From the NCBI GenBank assembly GCA_003116995.1, contig BDSL01000015.1, positions 1,178,001 to 1,242,000 of the forward strand: a DNA stretch of 64,000 nt, in the 5' to 3' direction. The notes under the pieces are model-generated. The model had not been told where the DNA came from. It searched no databases and saw nothing but the letters and a program-made list of their open reading frames with translations. This DNA comes from Yamagishiella unicocca. Taxonomy: Eukaryota > Chlorophyta > Chlorophyceae > Chlamydomonadales > Volvocaceae. Shown piece after piece: positions 32,379 to 42,880 of the stretch. Positions within the stretch are counted from its first letter, which is position 1. Each line of letters begins with the position of its first letter. The position numbers and the translations under genes are program-made.

Positions 32379-33089
32379 TTACTGTGAGATCAGTACGGTG
32401 CGTGCCCGTCCGTTGATTTTAACCTCGCAGTTCGTAGCCATCATGTAATCCATGCCTAGGACGTTCAGCTCGTTGTGCGGTCCCGTGGGGTCGAAGAAGT
32501 ACACCTCCAGGGTCATGTCACCCTCGAAGGTGGCGCGAACACGATTGACACCCTGCGCCTTCGGATCGACGCCGAAGGCGCGCGCAGTGTCGTAACAGAT
32601 GTACGTTACAGGTGCCCCCGTGTCAAGAATGAATGTGACGCTGAGTGTCTTCCTCAGTATCTTGACGTTGCGGACGACGAGCACCCGGTTCTTGATGCCG
32701 TAAATGAAGCCGCTTGTTGGCTGCGGTCCAGAAGTTTCTCCAAGGTACTTGCAGTTCAGGTCCGAAGCAGCTGCGTCGAGGTCTGCTTTTGTGATGCCAA
32801 AGCTGAGAAGATCCAGCTCGGACGGCTCGAGCTGCTCCTCAATAGGTTGAGCAAGGTAAACCGCCCGGTGCAGCTCCATCAAAGGGATAAGTACAGCGTC
32901 AATCTTTGAGAGGTCGCCGCTCTTATCAGGCAGGGTGTCGCGCTTGCGAGCTGTCATTTCCACAACGCTCTCAATATCTTGGTCCAGTACATCATTTGCT
33001 TTATATATCTTCACAAGCCCTGACAACACGACCTCGGCTTGCTTCCGAACTTGCTCTTGGCGGTCCTCGAGCAAGTCCCGAAATTTCAT
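32379..33089 (-). CDS. Retropepsin-like aspartic protease domain protein
   Basis: Single-exon ORF of 236 aa from the ATG at 33087-33089 to a TAA at 32379-32381. Residues 1-110 are helical and charged (MKFRDLLEDRQEQVRKQAEV). The C-terminal half has the retropepsin signature: an active-site loop FILDTGAPVTYICYDTA at about residue 145-160 and the closing NVLGMDYMM at about 210. It has a single catalytic Asp motif, so like retroviral and Ddi1-type proteases it would act as a dimer. No reverse transcriptase, RNase H or integrase is visible within several kb, so it is either an isolated remnant or a domesticated gene. The DTGA core looks intact. Confidence 0.7.
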   Translation of the reverse strand: MKFRDLLEDRQEQVRKQAEVVLSGLVKIYKANDVLDQDIESVVEMTARKRDTLPDKSGDLSKIDAVLIPLMELHRAVYLAQPIEEQLEPSELDLLSFGITKADLDAAASDLNCKYLGETSGPQPTSGFIYGIKNRVLVVRNVKILRKTLSVTFILDTGAPVTYICYDTARAFGVDPKAQGVNRVRATFEGDMTLEVYFFDPTGPHNELNVLGMDYMMATNCEVKINGRARTVLISQ

Positions 33090-33671
33090 GGTTGTCACAA
33101 AGTGAATATATTATTCTAACAAGATGTTTGGTGTTAGGAACCGACCGAATCGTAGTGATGCATCGACAACATGATCAGCCTTTTGTATTCTTGGGGACAT
33201 TGGCGCATTCCGTCGTACCAGTCTGAATTAGTGTGGCGCGAATCCGCGCGGCCGCATGAGGTGCCGACGGGACATCTCCCAATCCTGTAACAGCACGGTC
33301 AGCACCTGTCTCTCTGCGCCACCATACTACCCCGCGCCAGCGGCTCTTCCCCATCGCTAATCAGTGCAAGCCCCCTTGACACGCACTCCCTCATCACCCG
33401 ACAGGTCAAGATTCACCCCGGCCGCTACCTCCCGACCCCACACGGCCATGCCTAGCCCCTGACCAGGTCCGCCACCCCACCCGCCGTCTCACCCCGGCCC
33501 CACTAACGCCGCCATGTGAACCCGCGGCCCGCCCGGGCACTCACAGACCCAATCTGTGTGGTTGGCGCCGCTCATCACGGATGGGCCTCGGACCTAACAG
33601 CACTATCCACCACTGGGACCACACAGGTGCTCTGCTCTGCTTTGTGTGCTCTGCTCTGGGACCACACAGTT
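33090..33671. other. Upstream region of the retropepsin ORF, no gene seen
   Basis: Holds the presumed promoter of the minus-strand ORF and then low-complexity C-rich DNA (33300-33540). No supportable coding region. Confidence 0.4.
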
Positions 33672-33834
33672 GCGCTGCTCTCTGTGCCTACGGCCTATCG
33701 ACTTGGTGTTCTGGTGGTTTGCCTTTGTTCCGGTGCATGTCGGTCTTTGTCTCCTCCCTCCTTCTCAGTGTCAGGCGATTCGCCCGATGGTTATACCTCT
33801 TGGTCTGGAACCCACTGTAACCGTTACAACAACA
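33672..33834 (+). mobile_element. Retroelement-like repeat, type A copy 1
   Basis: Matches 34579-34740 from TGTGCCTACGGCC onward. The 3' end reads GGTCTGGAACCCACTGTAAC then CGTTACAACAAC. The conserved tail and ragged 5' ends suggest 3'-end copies of a non-LTR element. Confidence 0.6.
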
Positions 33835-33911
33835 CCATCGTGACGCTATTTATTTCAAGGCTTACAAACTATCACACAAACTAACCATCTTACAAACTAT
33901 CACACAAACTG

Positions 33912-34292
33912 ATGGTATTAAGTACCATTGTTTCTTCCCGTCTCGCTATGGGCATCGGCCCGTTTCGGGTGTGGGACGTTTTCGGGATCTTGGGGGGGGG
34001 TATCCGATTGTTGTTGTTGTTGTGATTGTGTTGCCGAGGCGTGCTGCTGTCTCTCCATTCGGGGGTCTGCTTGGGATGCATGTGGCCATGTGCAGGGGAG
34101 CCATCAGCGCAACCTCCCCCTGTGTATTGGTGCTTGCTGTTTCCTCTGGGCTCTCGGTTGTGAGGCTCTGGGTGGTTTGTCTTTCGGAACCGTCGGTTTT
34201 CTCTGCTTTCCTTGTCTTTTTCAGTGTCAGGCGATGCGCCCGATGGCTCTACCTTTTAAGGTCTGGAGCCCACTGTAACAATTACAACAACC
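33912..34292 (+). mobile_element. Short repeat element, type B copy 1
   Basis: Starts with the palindrome ATGGTATTAAGTACCAT and ends GGTCTGGAGCCCACTGTAAC then AATTACAACAAC. Nearly identical to 41071-41427, with the same 5' start, so it looks like a discrete element of about 0.36-0.38 kb. Contains a small TTG microsatellite missing from copy 2. Confidence 0.7.
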
Positions 34293-34529
34293 AACTAACC
34301 TTTCCGGTGACCACCACCGTGACTGGAGGGGATGGTGTAACGGTAGAGCAGTCGATACACTCCCGCGATACAGCAGTCGATACAGTCGATACACTCTGGC
34401 TCTATATGCGCGTTGAGCCCTGCAGGCGTCCGTGCTTTTTGGGATGAGAGGCGGCTGGTCTCGATGATTGCATCGTTGCGGCGCTTCACTGGTTCGTCGG
34501 TTGCTGGGCTGTTAGGTTGGTTGGTGGTC

Positions 34530-34740
34530 AGTTCCTGATAGGGGAACCTCTAGTGCAAATTCCCCCTGGGGTACTGGCTGCTGCTCTGTGTGCCTACGGC
34601 CTGTCGATTTGGTGTTCTGGTGGTTTGCCTATGTTCCGGTGCATGTCGGTCTTTGTTTCCTCCGTCTTTCTCAGTGTCAGGCGATGTGCCCGATGGTTCT
34701 ACCTCTTGGTCTGGAACCCACTGTAACCGTTACAACAACC
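34530..34740 (+). mobile_element. Retroelement-like repeat, type A copy 2
   Basis: Shares its last about 160 bases with 33672-33834 and its upstream part (GTTCCTGATAGGG) with 51156-51370. Ends GGTCTGGAACCCACTGTAAC then CGTTACAACAAC. Confidence 0.6.
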
Positions 34741-35003
34741 GGTATCTTAAAACCGTGACTGTTTACGCGTCAGTCATCATGCCCCTTGCTGTGTCATGCC
34801 AGTTCGCTAGCTTACCGAGTGCGGCGACACCTGTCAGCTGGGTGTAACACACAACCAAGTGCGGGAGACACCGCACGCGATTGGTCTTGGAGGTGTCCGC
34901 CGCACACACTCCCAGCTAGTTGGCGTGCACCCATGCTGTTGGCGTAGTCGCGAGGTCGGTGAAGGTCGGGAGCTGCCCATCCCGGGCCTGACGTAGGAAT
35001 ACT

Positions 35004-35050
35004 TGTTACAGTGGGCTCAGGCCGAAAGGGAGAACCACCGGGCACACCGG
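35004..35050 (-). mobile_element. Repeat 3' end in reverse orientation
   Basis: Reverse complement of the conserved element tail (GTTACAGTGGGCTCAGGCCG on the plus strand). It lies at the 5' edge of the 215-aa ORF. Confidence 0.45.
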
Positions 35051-35095
35051 CGGAGGTCTGGAGCATGCCGTACCAGGGGCGGGGGACACATCCCT

Positions 35096-35743
35096 ATGCA
35101 GAGGTTAAGGCTGAGAACCGACATTCAATGCATGATTACCAGCCAGGACGACAACAGCCCTAAGCTGGAGACTCTCCGCTGCAGCCATGGCAAATCGCAC
35201 CAGAGCCTGGGACAGCTCTGCAGCATGATCGGCAACCTCATATCCCTCATTGTCGACCTGGAGGCCGAGCAGTTCGACGTGCTGCACCACGAGCTGCGGA
35301 AGCAAATCTTGCTCTCGGGAACGCGGGACCACGTCGCTGAGATTAGGCTTTTCGCCTATTATGACATGGTCGACCGCGACCCAGCCTTGAAGCAACAGCA
35401 CGCGTCGCTCTCTATGTTCCTCGACGCCCTGCAGCAGGAGTACACTGACTTCGTTAACGGGCGCATTCGGACGCGGCCGTTGAACTCGGCGTTCGGGGAG
35501 GCGCTTCAGCGCCTCGGGCTCAGCAGCACGGAGTGGCAGCTGCTTAAGACGCTCAACAAGGACAGCGTGGCGTCGTTCCACAAGAAGTTTACGATCAAGG
35601 AGCTAGAGACCGAGGTCTTCCCAGCAGAGTTCGAGCCGTGCCGGGGGCCCCTCGTGAGGGCCGCTCGCAAGGTTGACGAGCGACGCAAAGCCATGGCTGC
35701 CGGGCTCCAGGCACCTCCCTCGGACGGCGATAACTGGGCCTAG
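35096..35743 (+). CDS. Uncharacterised 215-aa protein
   Basis: ORF from the first in-frame ATG at 35096 to TAG at 35741-35743. The predicted protein is helical and charged, with SLGQLCSMIGNLISLIVDLE, FDVLHHELRKQILLSGTRDH, ALKQQHASLSMFLDALQQEY and VASFHKKFTIKELETEVFP. It has no motif I recognise. The reading frame extends upstream into an inverted element tail, so an N-terminal exon or a mobile-element origin is possible. Low repetitiveness and balanced composition favour real coding. A GTAAGG donor-like site directly follows the stop codon. Confidence 0.45.
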   Translation: MQRLRLRTDIQCMITSQDDNSPKLETLRCSHGKSHQSLGQLCSMIGNLISLIVDLEAEQFDVLHHELRKQILLSGTRDHVAEIRLFAYYDMVDRDPALKQQHASLSMFLDALQQEYTDFVNGRIRTRPLNSAFGEALQRLGLSSTEWQLLKTLNKDSVASFHKKFTIKELETEVFPAEFEPCRGPLVRAARKVDERRKAMAAGLQAPPSDGDNWA

Positions 35744-37036
35744 GTAAGGCTTGTTGGGATCCTAGCTTTACGACTTCGCGCCGCCACCCTCCCCCTCCTT
35801 GCGCATGTTGGGTCTCCGGCCTCTGCGGACCGCCGCCGGCCCCAGCACCACCTCTTAACACACCCCACCTCCATCAATCCTCTGTCCCTTGCGCCTCTCA
35901 TGCCCCTCCTGCCTCCGCCCCTTCGCCTGCCGCCCATTGCCTACACCACGCCCCCTTGCCTACACCGCGCCCCCTTGCCGCACCCATATCCATCCTTCTG
36001 CTCTTGTCCACCTGTACGCTCCCCCCTTGCCTTTGCCCCTTGCCCTGCCACGCCCCCATCGGCAAAGACTGCAGAGGAGGATCCACTACGGGAACGGTGC
36101 GGAATCGGGCGGCGGCCAGGATCAGCAGCCACTTGGTGTCCGACACCAAGTGGCTGCTGATCCTGGCTGCCGCCCGATTCCGCACCGCCTGACTATCGGA
36201 AGTCTATGAAGCTCTGGCTTGCGCTTGCAGACTGCAGGGTGTCTTGCAGTGGGCGAGCTTATGCGAATGCAGCCCTGCATGTAGTCAACAGGCCCCGCAT
36301 GGCTGCGGATGGAGTCCCTCACCCCCAAAATAGGCAGCAGGTGTGGTATTTGGATGCACAATGTGTCCGCGATGAACAACACTTGGGCAGGGTTTACGGT
36401 GGTGAGAAGCAGATTGGTTTGGTGCGTGCTCTCTATACCTGTTACAGTATTTGTGAAAGCTCACGGCGTGGTGTGGTAGCGTGATGTGGTGAGTGGTGTG
36501 GCACGGGCTCTCTTATCCTCTTAAATGTTTGTGAGAGCGGGGAGTGTTTGTGGGATGGCGGCGTGGGATGGCAGCGTGGCGCATTTGCTGCGCGAATGCA
36601 GACCATATACTGGTGACGTGTCGCGGTACGCACTCTCTATTCCCCTCAAAGAATCCGTGAGAGCTCGTAGCGTGGTGGCGTGGTGTGCGCTCTCCGTTCC
36701 TCTCAGAGAGCTTGTAGCGTGGGATGGCAGCGTGGTGTGGCGCACGCTATAGATTTCTCTCGCAATTTTTTGCTTTAGCTTACGGCAAGGGGTGGCGGCT
36801 CGGCTGGCATACATGCTGGGTGTGCACACGGAAGCTGACCGGAAGCTGACCCACAGAGTTACCGGTCTACTGCAGTCAGACCCTTTGGCCGCTCGCAGTG
36901 TTTCTGGGTACGGCACGCCTGTACGTGCGGGCCGCTTCCCTATAGTGAGCGCTCCGTGCTCACAGAGAGCTACAAGACATAAGGGTTGAGCACCAGTGCA
37001 AGATACCTAGGAGCCTGTAAGGCGGGGTTTACATAT
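35744..37036. other. Repeat-rich non-coding region
   Basis: C-rich DNA (35780-36060), the palindrome above, then 36420-36770 with loosely repeated GTGTGG / AGCGTGGTG phrases. No convincing gene. Confidence 0.4.
36096..36186. repeat. Near-perfect palindrome, 45-bp arms, 1-base centre
   Basis: Left arm 36096-36140 and right arm 36142-36186 pair at 44 of 45 positions with only C36141 between them. Such a sequence can extrude as a cruciform. Confidence 0.95.
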
Positions 37037-37124
37037 GGATCGGATCAACCGGTGAAGCCTGAAGCCGTTTTCAGGTGAAGCCTGAAGCCTGTTTCGGGTT
37101 GTAGGCTTCAGGGCTTCACTGATC
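37037..37124. repeat. Inverted repeat with internal direct repeat
   Basis: GGTGAAGCCTGAAGCC occurs twice (37051 and 37075 regions) and its reverse complement GGCTTCAGGGCTTCACTGATCC follows at 37103-37124, so the segment can fold in two registers. Confidence 0.75.
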
Positions 37125-37329
37125 CACTCACCTTTCTGTTTCAGAGCCGGATCAGCGTACCGCGGCAGTACCCTGGGAAACTCTAACGGGAGAAAGCCAG
37201 ACAAAATTTGTTTCGATACAACTTTTACTTTTTGGCTTGTTGCGGGCGGCGACGACGGAGACCGCAGACTTCGCGTGCGTTTTCCTGGCCGTCCTCACTA
37301 TACAAGCCGCGCACAACGCTAGGATGAAA

Positions 37330-40270
37330 GGGAATACAGCTGTTTTGGCGACATAGCTGCGGCGGGGCGGCGGTGCTGCTGCTGGGGCTGGCAGTGGTGC
37401 TTCTGAAGGGGCGACGCTCGTCGCGGCGCGCCATGCAGGTGGGTAGCACGGCCGATCGGGGTGGGAGGGGGAGGGCGCGTTGGCCCGTGAGTCGTGGTGG
37501 CGGCTGCGCCGGGGACCTGCCAGTGCGATGTGGGCCGCTTCTGGCGGCTATCATGCTGTCGGCTTGCTGTCGTGGCTGGCGATGCGTCGCGCCTGTCGTC
37601 CGGCTGGCAGGCCATGCTGCCAGGCGGGAGTCGGTGCCGGGCGGGAGGGGGGTGGTTGTCCGAAGAGCACGTCGTGGTGCGCGGCGGGGAGGGAACCGGC
37701 CGCGAACAGTGGCTACGGCTGCGGCCTGTCCCGGCCATCATGGTGCCGCGGGGCACCCGACAAGTGGCCAGCATCGCACGGCGGCTGCCGCCTTGCATGC
37801 GCCGAGCCCCGTGGCGCTTGAGTGCCGCCGCCTCCACCCCGCAGCTCTCCGCACTCGAGCTGCCCGTCGAACACCCTCCTTCCCGCTGCCCATCCTGTCC
37901 GCAGAGAGGCTGCTCCCTCGCTTGGCGCCCCGGGGCCGCCAGGCCGGCGCTGGAGGCTTGGCCGCGGCGGGGCGGCGGTGCTGCTGCTGGGGCGCGTGCG
38001 ATGGAGGGGTGACGCTCGGTGCGGTGCGGCATGCAGGTGGGTAAGCCGGCGGATCGGGTCGGGTTGCGGTGGGCCCGTGGGCCGTGACGGCGTCGGTGCC
38101 GGGGTCCCAGGGACCTGCCGGTGCGCGGACGGGCGCCGCCTTCACCACCGCCGCCACCGCCGCCGACGACGTTTCCTGGCCCGGCCCTACATCAGCCATA
38201 GCACCGCTGGGGTCTCCTGCTTGGCCGACCCCGCTGTGCACGGCGCACGTCCCCGAAGGCCACCAGCACCGCCCATAGGCCAACGCGGCCTACCATCCGG
38301 CACCTCCCCCGCCGCCACCAATCCCCCCTCCCTCGCCGCCACCATCTCCCTGACCAAGCCCGCCACGGGGCGCTCCGTTGTTTCGCCGCCGCCACCACCA
38401 CCGCCGCCGCCGCAGCCACCGCCGCCGCCGCCGCTGCCACCGCCGCCGCCGCCGACGTTTCCTGGCCCGGCCCACGTCAGCCCCCCCACCGCTGGGCCCC
38501 CCTGCTTGGTTGACCCCGCCGTGCGCGGCGCCCGTCCCTGCCGGCCACCAGCAAGGCCCGCTGGGCCAACGCTGCCTCCCATCCAGCACCCCTTGCCCGC
38601 TCTTGGGGCCCCTCTGCTGAGCCAAGCCCGCCGCGCTCAGCGCCCGTCCCCACCGGCCAATAGCAATGCACACGGGCCCATGCCACCTCCCAACCGACAC
38701 CTTCCCCGCCCTCCCCTCCCCTCCCCTCTACCCCCGCCGCCTGACACATGCGGCGGCGGCCTTCATCAGCGTCGTGTCCTTTACCCTTTCCTCACGCGTC
38801 CACAACCTGGTGCCTTGATCTGGCGCCTGGCTTCCGCAAGGCGGCGCTGCCGCTGGTGTGAGGCGGCCCGTGGCGCAGGATCCCGCCAGCGAGGGGCTGG
38901 CGGAAAAGGCGGTGCCCGGAATCATGTGCAGGCTTCGGTACGCGGCCAGGGGTGAAAAGCTCCACTTTTAGAAACGTGAAGGTGAAGCGTCGCAGCACAC
39001 GTGGGGGGGGGCGTGTTAGTAGCAACATATTGCACTGTTAGTTCCCCTCTTGAGATAGCCGTCCCTCCCGGTGCGCAGGGGGCACGCGCTCCTGCTTGAA
39101 ACACGTACTTATACATATTCACGTGATCACCATGTCGTGAGAGCCGATGAGTTTGGGTGATGACCTGGGCATGTCAGTGTCACAACATCGTGTTGCTTCA
39201 GGCTCCCAGCGGCCTTGCTCGTGTTGAGATTCTTGATGAGAGGTCCTGGGTCCATGATATTGAACCTTTCTTTACTACTCTTTGTATTGTTTGGAGGGCT
39301 GGAGGTATGGTCGCACCAGAACGCTGGACCATAATGGTCCTCCTGTTCTGATGTCTTTCATCGGGAACGGCAAGGATAGCTGCTGGTCGTGATACCCTAA
39401 TTGTGGCGTAATGTGGGCCGCTGTGAGAGCCATGACCTCTCGAGGGTGCGGTTTATATGAACCCACTCCCCCCCCCCTGTCGGGGAGTCATGACCCTCGC
39501 GGCTCTTTTTAGATGCGGGAAGCACCCCAGGCCACGGCCACGTGCAATGTGGGAATGGGAGCACCGGGTGTGGGGGCGCCCAACCCTGTCTCACCATGTC
39601 AAGGCTATCTGGCAGATGATGAATGCCGGCAGCTCCCTAACGAATGGCACGTACGCCCAGGCCTCACTGCGCAGCTCACTGACCAGTCCTCGGGTCGCCA
39701 TAGTTGATCAGTGCCGATAGTCTCAGAGGAAACGTGTGCTCAGTGTGAATGCAGAGTGCCATGTCATCCCGGATGGGGGTTGAGTGCCAACCAAAGACGA
39801 CCAGACCTCTCACACAAGCTTCCGTGACACAGAATCCGTGTTGCAGCCCTGGAAAGTCTCTCAGCAATGTGAAGCAGAGCGCCACCGGCATACATCTTTG
39901 TTAAACGCCACCCACATGTGCACGCTGCAGCAACTGCTGTGTATGCCTGGCTGACTCGTCAACCACGCAAAAGAATGTGCACGTACAGATGCTGCGTGGT
40001 GCTGCTGGGGCCAGGGGGGAGGGGTGACGGTGGGGTGACGCTTGGTGCGGCGCGCCTTGCAGGTGGGTAGGACGGCGGATCGGGTCGGGGTGGGTTCGGT
40101 TGGGGTGGGCCCGAAGGTCGTGGTGGTGACAGTGCCGGGGACCTGCCGGTGCGCGGCGCGCGTGCGGCCGCTCCTGTCGTGCTGTCGGGATGCTGTCATG
40201 ATGGATCGCGATGCGGTGCACCCTTCATCCGGTGGGCAGGCTGTGCTGCCAGGCGGGAGGCCATCCGCGT
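37330..40270. repeat. GC-rich tract with locally duplicated segments
   Basis: A segment with GGTGCTGCTGCTGGGG, then GCAGGTGGGTA and GGATCGGG occurs at about 37365-37470, 37965-38080 and 39995-40110. A second segment starting GACGTTTCCTGGCCCGGCCC occurs at 38168-38290 and 38455-38590, with a weaker third copy near 38605-38700. Triplet GCC/CCG runs lie at 38385-38455. Open frames in all six phases reflect composition; no gene is supported. Confidence 0.7.
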
Positions 40271-41070
40271 CCGCCAGCTGGCCGAAGCGCTTTCACCACA
40301 TCCCTCCCACTGATCCCTGGCTGCCGTCGCCCAAGCTGCCTCTTCTCCGGTTGTTTCGGGAAATGTCCATGCCTGTACACATACACCATACTCATACTCA
40401 TACTGCGGAAACTCGCACCACGTGACCCCTTAGGGGGCGCGCGAGCGTCGGTGCATGGGGCCAGATGGGAGCTGCTTGCTGTTGCCGGTCGTCTAGATGG
40501 GAGTTCAGGAGGATGGAATGGCGGTGTCGTCTGGTACGTGGAGGAGGAGCTCCCGCATCGCCCGGGAACTTTCGGCACCGGTCGGATCCCATCCAGCTCG
40601 CAGCAATCTGGTTCACACCTTCGTTCGCCGCGGCCATACTGGCTCGTCACGGTGGCTTTGCAGAGTGCCTGCGCTGAGTATCCTGTGGCTGTCCAGCTAG
40701 CCTGGTGGTCACCCACGCCCTTCGTTGCGAAGTATCAACTTCGCCAATGATGGCCTCTCAGCGGCGGCTTCGGTCGTCGCTCTACCTGATCAGTCCTGCG
40801 GGCTGTATCCTACTTTGTGGTCTTCTTTCAGCATTTCTCTGGACTCTGGTAGCTTTCGCCGACACAGCTTCGTCGGCTCTGGTGTCTCTCGCGCATGCCG
40901 CAGCCGGTGCCAGTACGCAGCCTACGCAAGTCCTGCAAAGCTACCTGGCGTTGCATACTGAAGTGGTTTCCGTATTGCAGGCGAAGGTTGCGCCACGGCT
41001 CAGCCATTCGGGCGTGTTGCCGGTCTGCCTTTTTCTAGAGACTGCTGTTGGTGTTGACCTCAACTGGTTG
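40271..41070. other. Region before type B repeat, no clear gene
   Basis: An ORF starting near 40748 (MASQRRLRSSLYL, with a hydrophobic segment) reads straight into the repeat element, so I do not count it as a gene. Confidence 0.35.
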
Positions 41071-41427
41071 ATGGTATTAAGTACCATTGTTTCTTCCCGT
41101 CTCGCTATGGGCATCGGCCCGTTTCGGGTGTGGGACGTTTTCGGGATCTTGGGGGGGGAGTTATCCGATTGTGTTGCCGAGGCGTGCTGCTGTCTCTCCA
41201 TTCGGGGGTCTGCTTGGGATGCATGTGGCCATGTGCAGGGGAGCCATCAGCGCAACCTCCCCCTGTGTATTGGTGCTTGCTGTTTCCTCTGGGCTCTCGG
41301 TTGTGAGGCTCTGGGTGGTTTGTCTTTCGGAACCGTCGGTTTTCTCAGCTTTCCTTGTCTGTCAGGCGATGCGCCCGATGGCTCTACCTTTTCAGGTCTG
41401 GAGCCCACTGTAACGATTACAACAACA
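41071..41427 (+). mobile_element. Short repeat element, type B copy 2
   Basis: Full match to 33912-34292 with the same start and tail; it lacks a few bases near the 3' end (CTTTTTCAGTG region) and the TTG run. Confidence 0.7.
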
Positions 41428-42440
41428 TACGAAGTGGGATTTCGCGGCTTCAGGGTAAGTTAACACGAATGAAGAGAGGATGACCTTATTGGAACTGGTT
41501 AGGGACTTGTTAGGATGCTGCCACATGGCCTCACACTTAAGACGCATGGTCCGATTCCGCACCTTTGTTTGGGTTCAGGGCAGGGGGTAGGGACGGGGGT
41601 TAAGACGGGGCGAAAAAACAGGGAACGGGTGGCTCGATTAGACCAGAGGAGCGCCGGCAACGCGCGGGTTGAGTCGCTGACGCCTGACTGTGTAGGGCGG
41701 CAGTTGAAAGTGTATGGGTCCTGCAGTAGTCGCGAGTGAGCAAGTATCGATGGGGGCAATCCTCTAAATGCGTAAGCGGTTAGTGCAGCGCCCACCCGCC
41801 ATTGGGGCGCGGCTTTGTTCGTCATCGGGGCAAGGGCATTGTCCGCCGGTCCTCCATCCCCACCCCAACGCCGTCGCGTGTCATTCCATGATGTGGGTTG
41901 TGATTGGGGTGCAGAGCAGCACCACCTGGAGACCTGGCCGGCGCCAAGACGCGCGTCCAAACGCCTTTCTGATGCCCCTGGAGCGGCTTCATGCTATCAC
42001 AACATCATGTAACAACGAACAAACAAACAGTGGCAAAAGCAGCGTGCGGCAACCGCGGCTGAGGGTTACCTGGATCTGTTGTTAGCTTCTTACGGCGCCG
42101 CGGGCGCGCATGGCGAAGGATTCGGACCTTAAGCTCACACCAGCATGGCGAAGGATTCGGCCCATAAACTCACACCAGCGGCCCGCATAACCGCCGACAC
42201 GGACGATACGCACGATGCATCGCATGCCGAAAAGGAATCCGCGTTAAGTAGGCCGCAATTGGATGCATAACGAGACATTACCGTGCGCAGCTGGCATGGC
42301 ACCGTCCCGAAGATTCTTTCGCAATGAACCTGGCCAGTACCGCAAACGAACTGTGCGGGGGGGAGGCGGCTGGTCGCGCCCTTGGTCGCGCCCTTATTAC
42401 CTCCTTTCGTCGACCTCTGGCTGCCCGCTGCCTCCCTGCC
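41428..42440. other. Intergenic region
   Basis: No supportable gene. Holds the short tandem repeat at 42106-42178. Confidence 0.4.
42106..42178. repeat. Tandem duplication of about 37 bp
   Basis: CATGGCGAAGGATTCGG followed by CC(T/A)TAA(G/A)CTCACACCAG occurs twice in a row. Confidence 0.85.
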
Positions 42441-42701
42441 GCCCGCCGCGACGGCCTCATGCGCCGCCGCCAGCTGATGGCGCAGCGCCTCCGCCTCCAG
42501 GCTGCGTGCCGCCGCTTGCTCCTGCACCGCAGCGAGCTGACGACGCAGCTCATTCGCCTGCACACCGCCCAGCGCAGCCGCCTCTTGCGCCGCCGCGTAC
42601 TGGTAGCGCAGCTGGTCCGCCTGCCGGCCGAGCAACGCCGCCTCCTGCTTCGCCTCCGCCAGCTGCTGGCGCAGCTGCTGGCAGAAGAGGGTCGAGTCCC
42701 G
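42441..42701 (-). pseudogene. Copied fragment of the giant coiled-coil gene
   Basis: Matches 60700-60960 base for base in register (no indels over 261 bp, a few percent substitutions), same orientation, 18.26 kb away. The minus-strand frame stays open (TLFCQQLRQQLAEAKQEAAL through AAHEAVAAGGRE). Neither end lies at a splice site of the source gene, so the piece came from DNA or from an unspliced internal break. Confidence 0.85.
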
Positions 42702-42880
42702 GGCGGCGGAAAAATATCCCGTCGTTGGCACTCATGCACTCTGTAGGCAGGACGAGTGTACGGAAGGGTGTAAGGCGTAGGCCATCGGTTGCGGCATAGT
42801 CGTCCTGGCTGCCTTGGAGTTGATGCTTTCATGTTTTCAGACAGTACATTACCCCAAAGCTTGTGCAACTGCTGGCCGCC

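Noticed and set aside
37319..38955. Long Pro/Ala/Arg-rich ORFs on both strands
   Set aside because: Open in several frames at once owing to high GC and triplet runs; overlapping local repeats explain them.
40748..41463. Membrane protein ORF with N-terminal hydrophobic segment
   Set aside because: Its second half is the type B repeat element, so the frame is a chance read-through.
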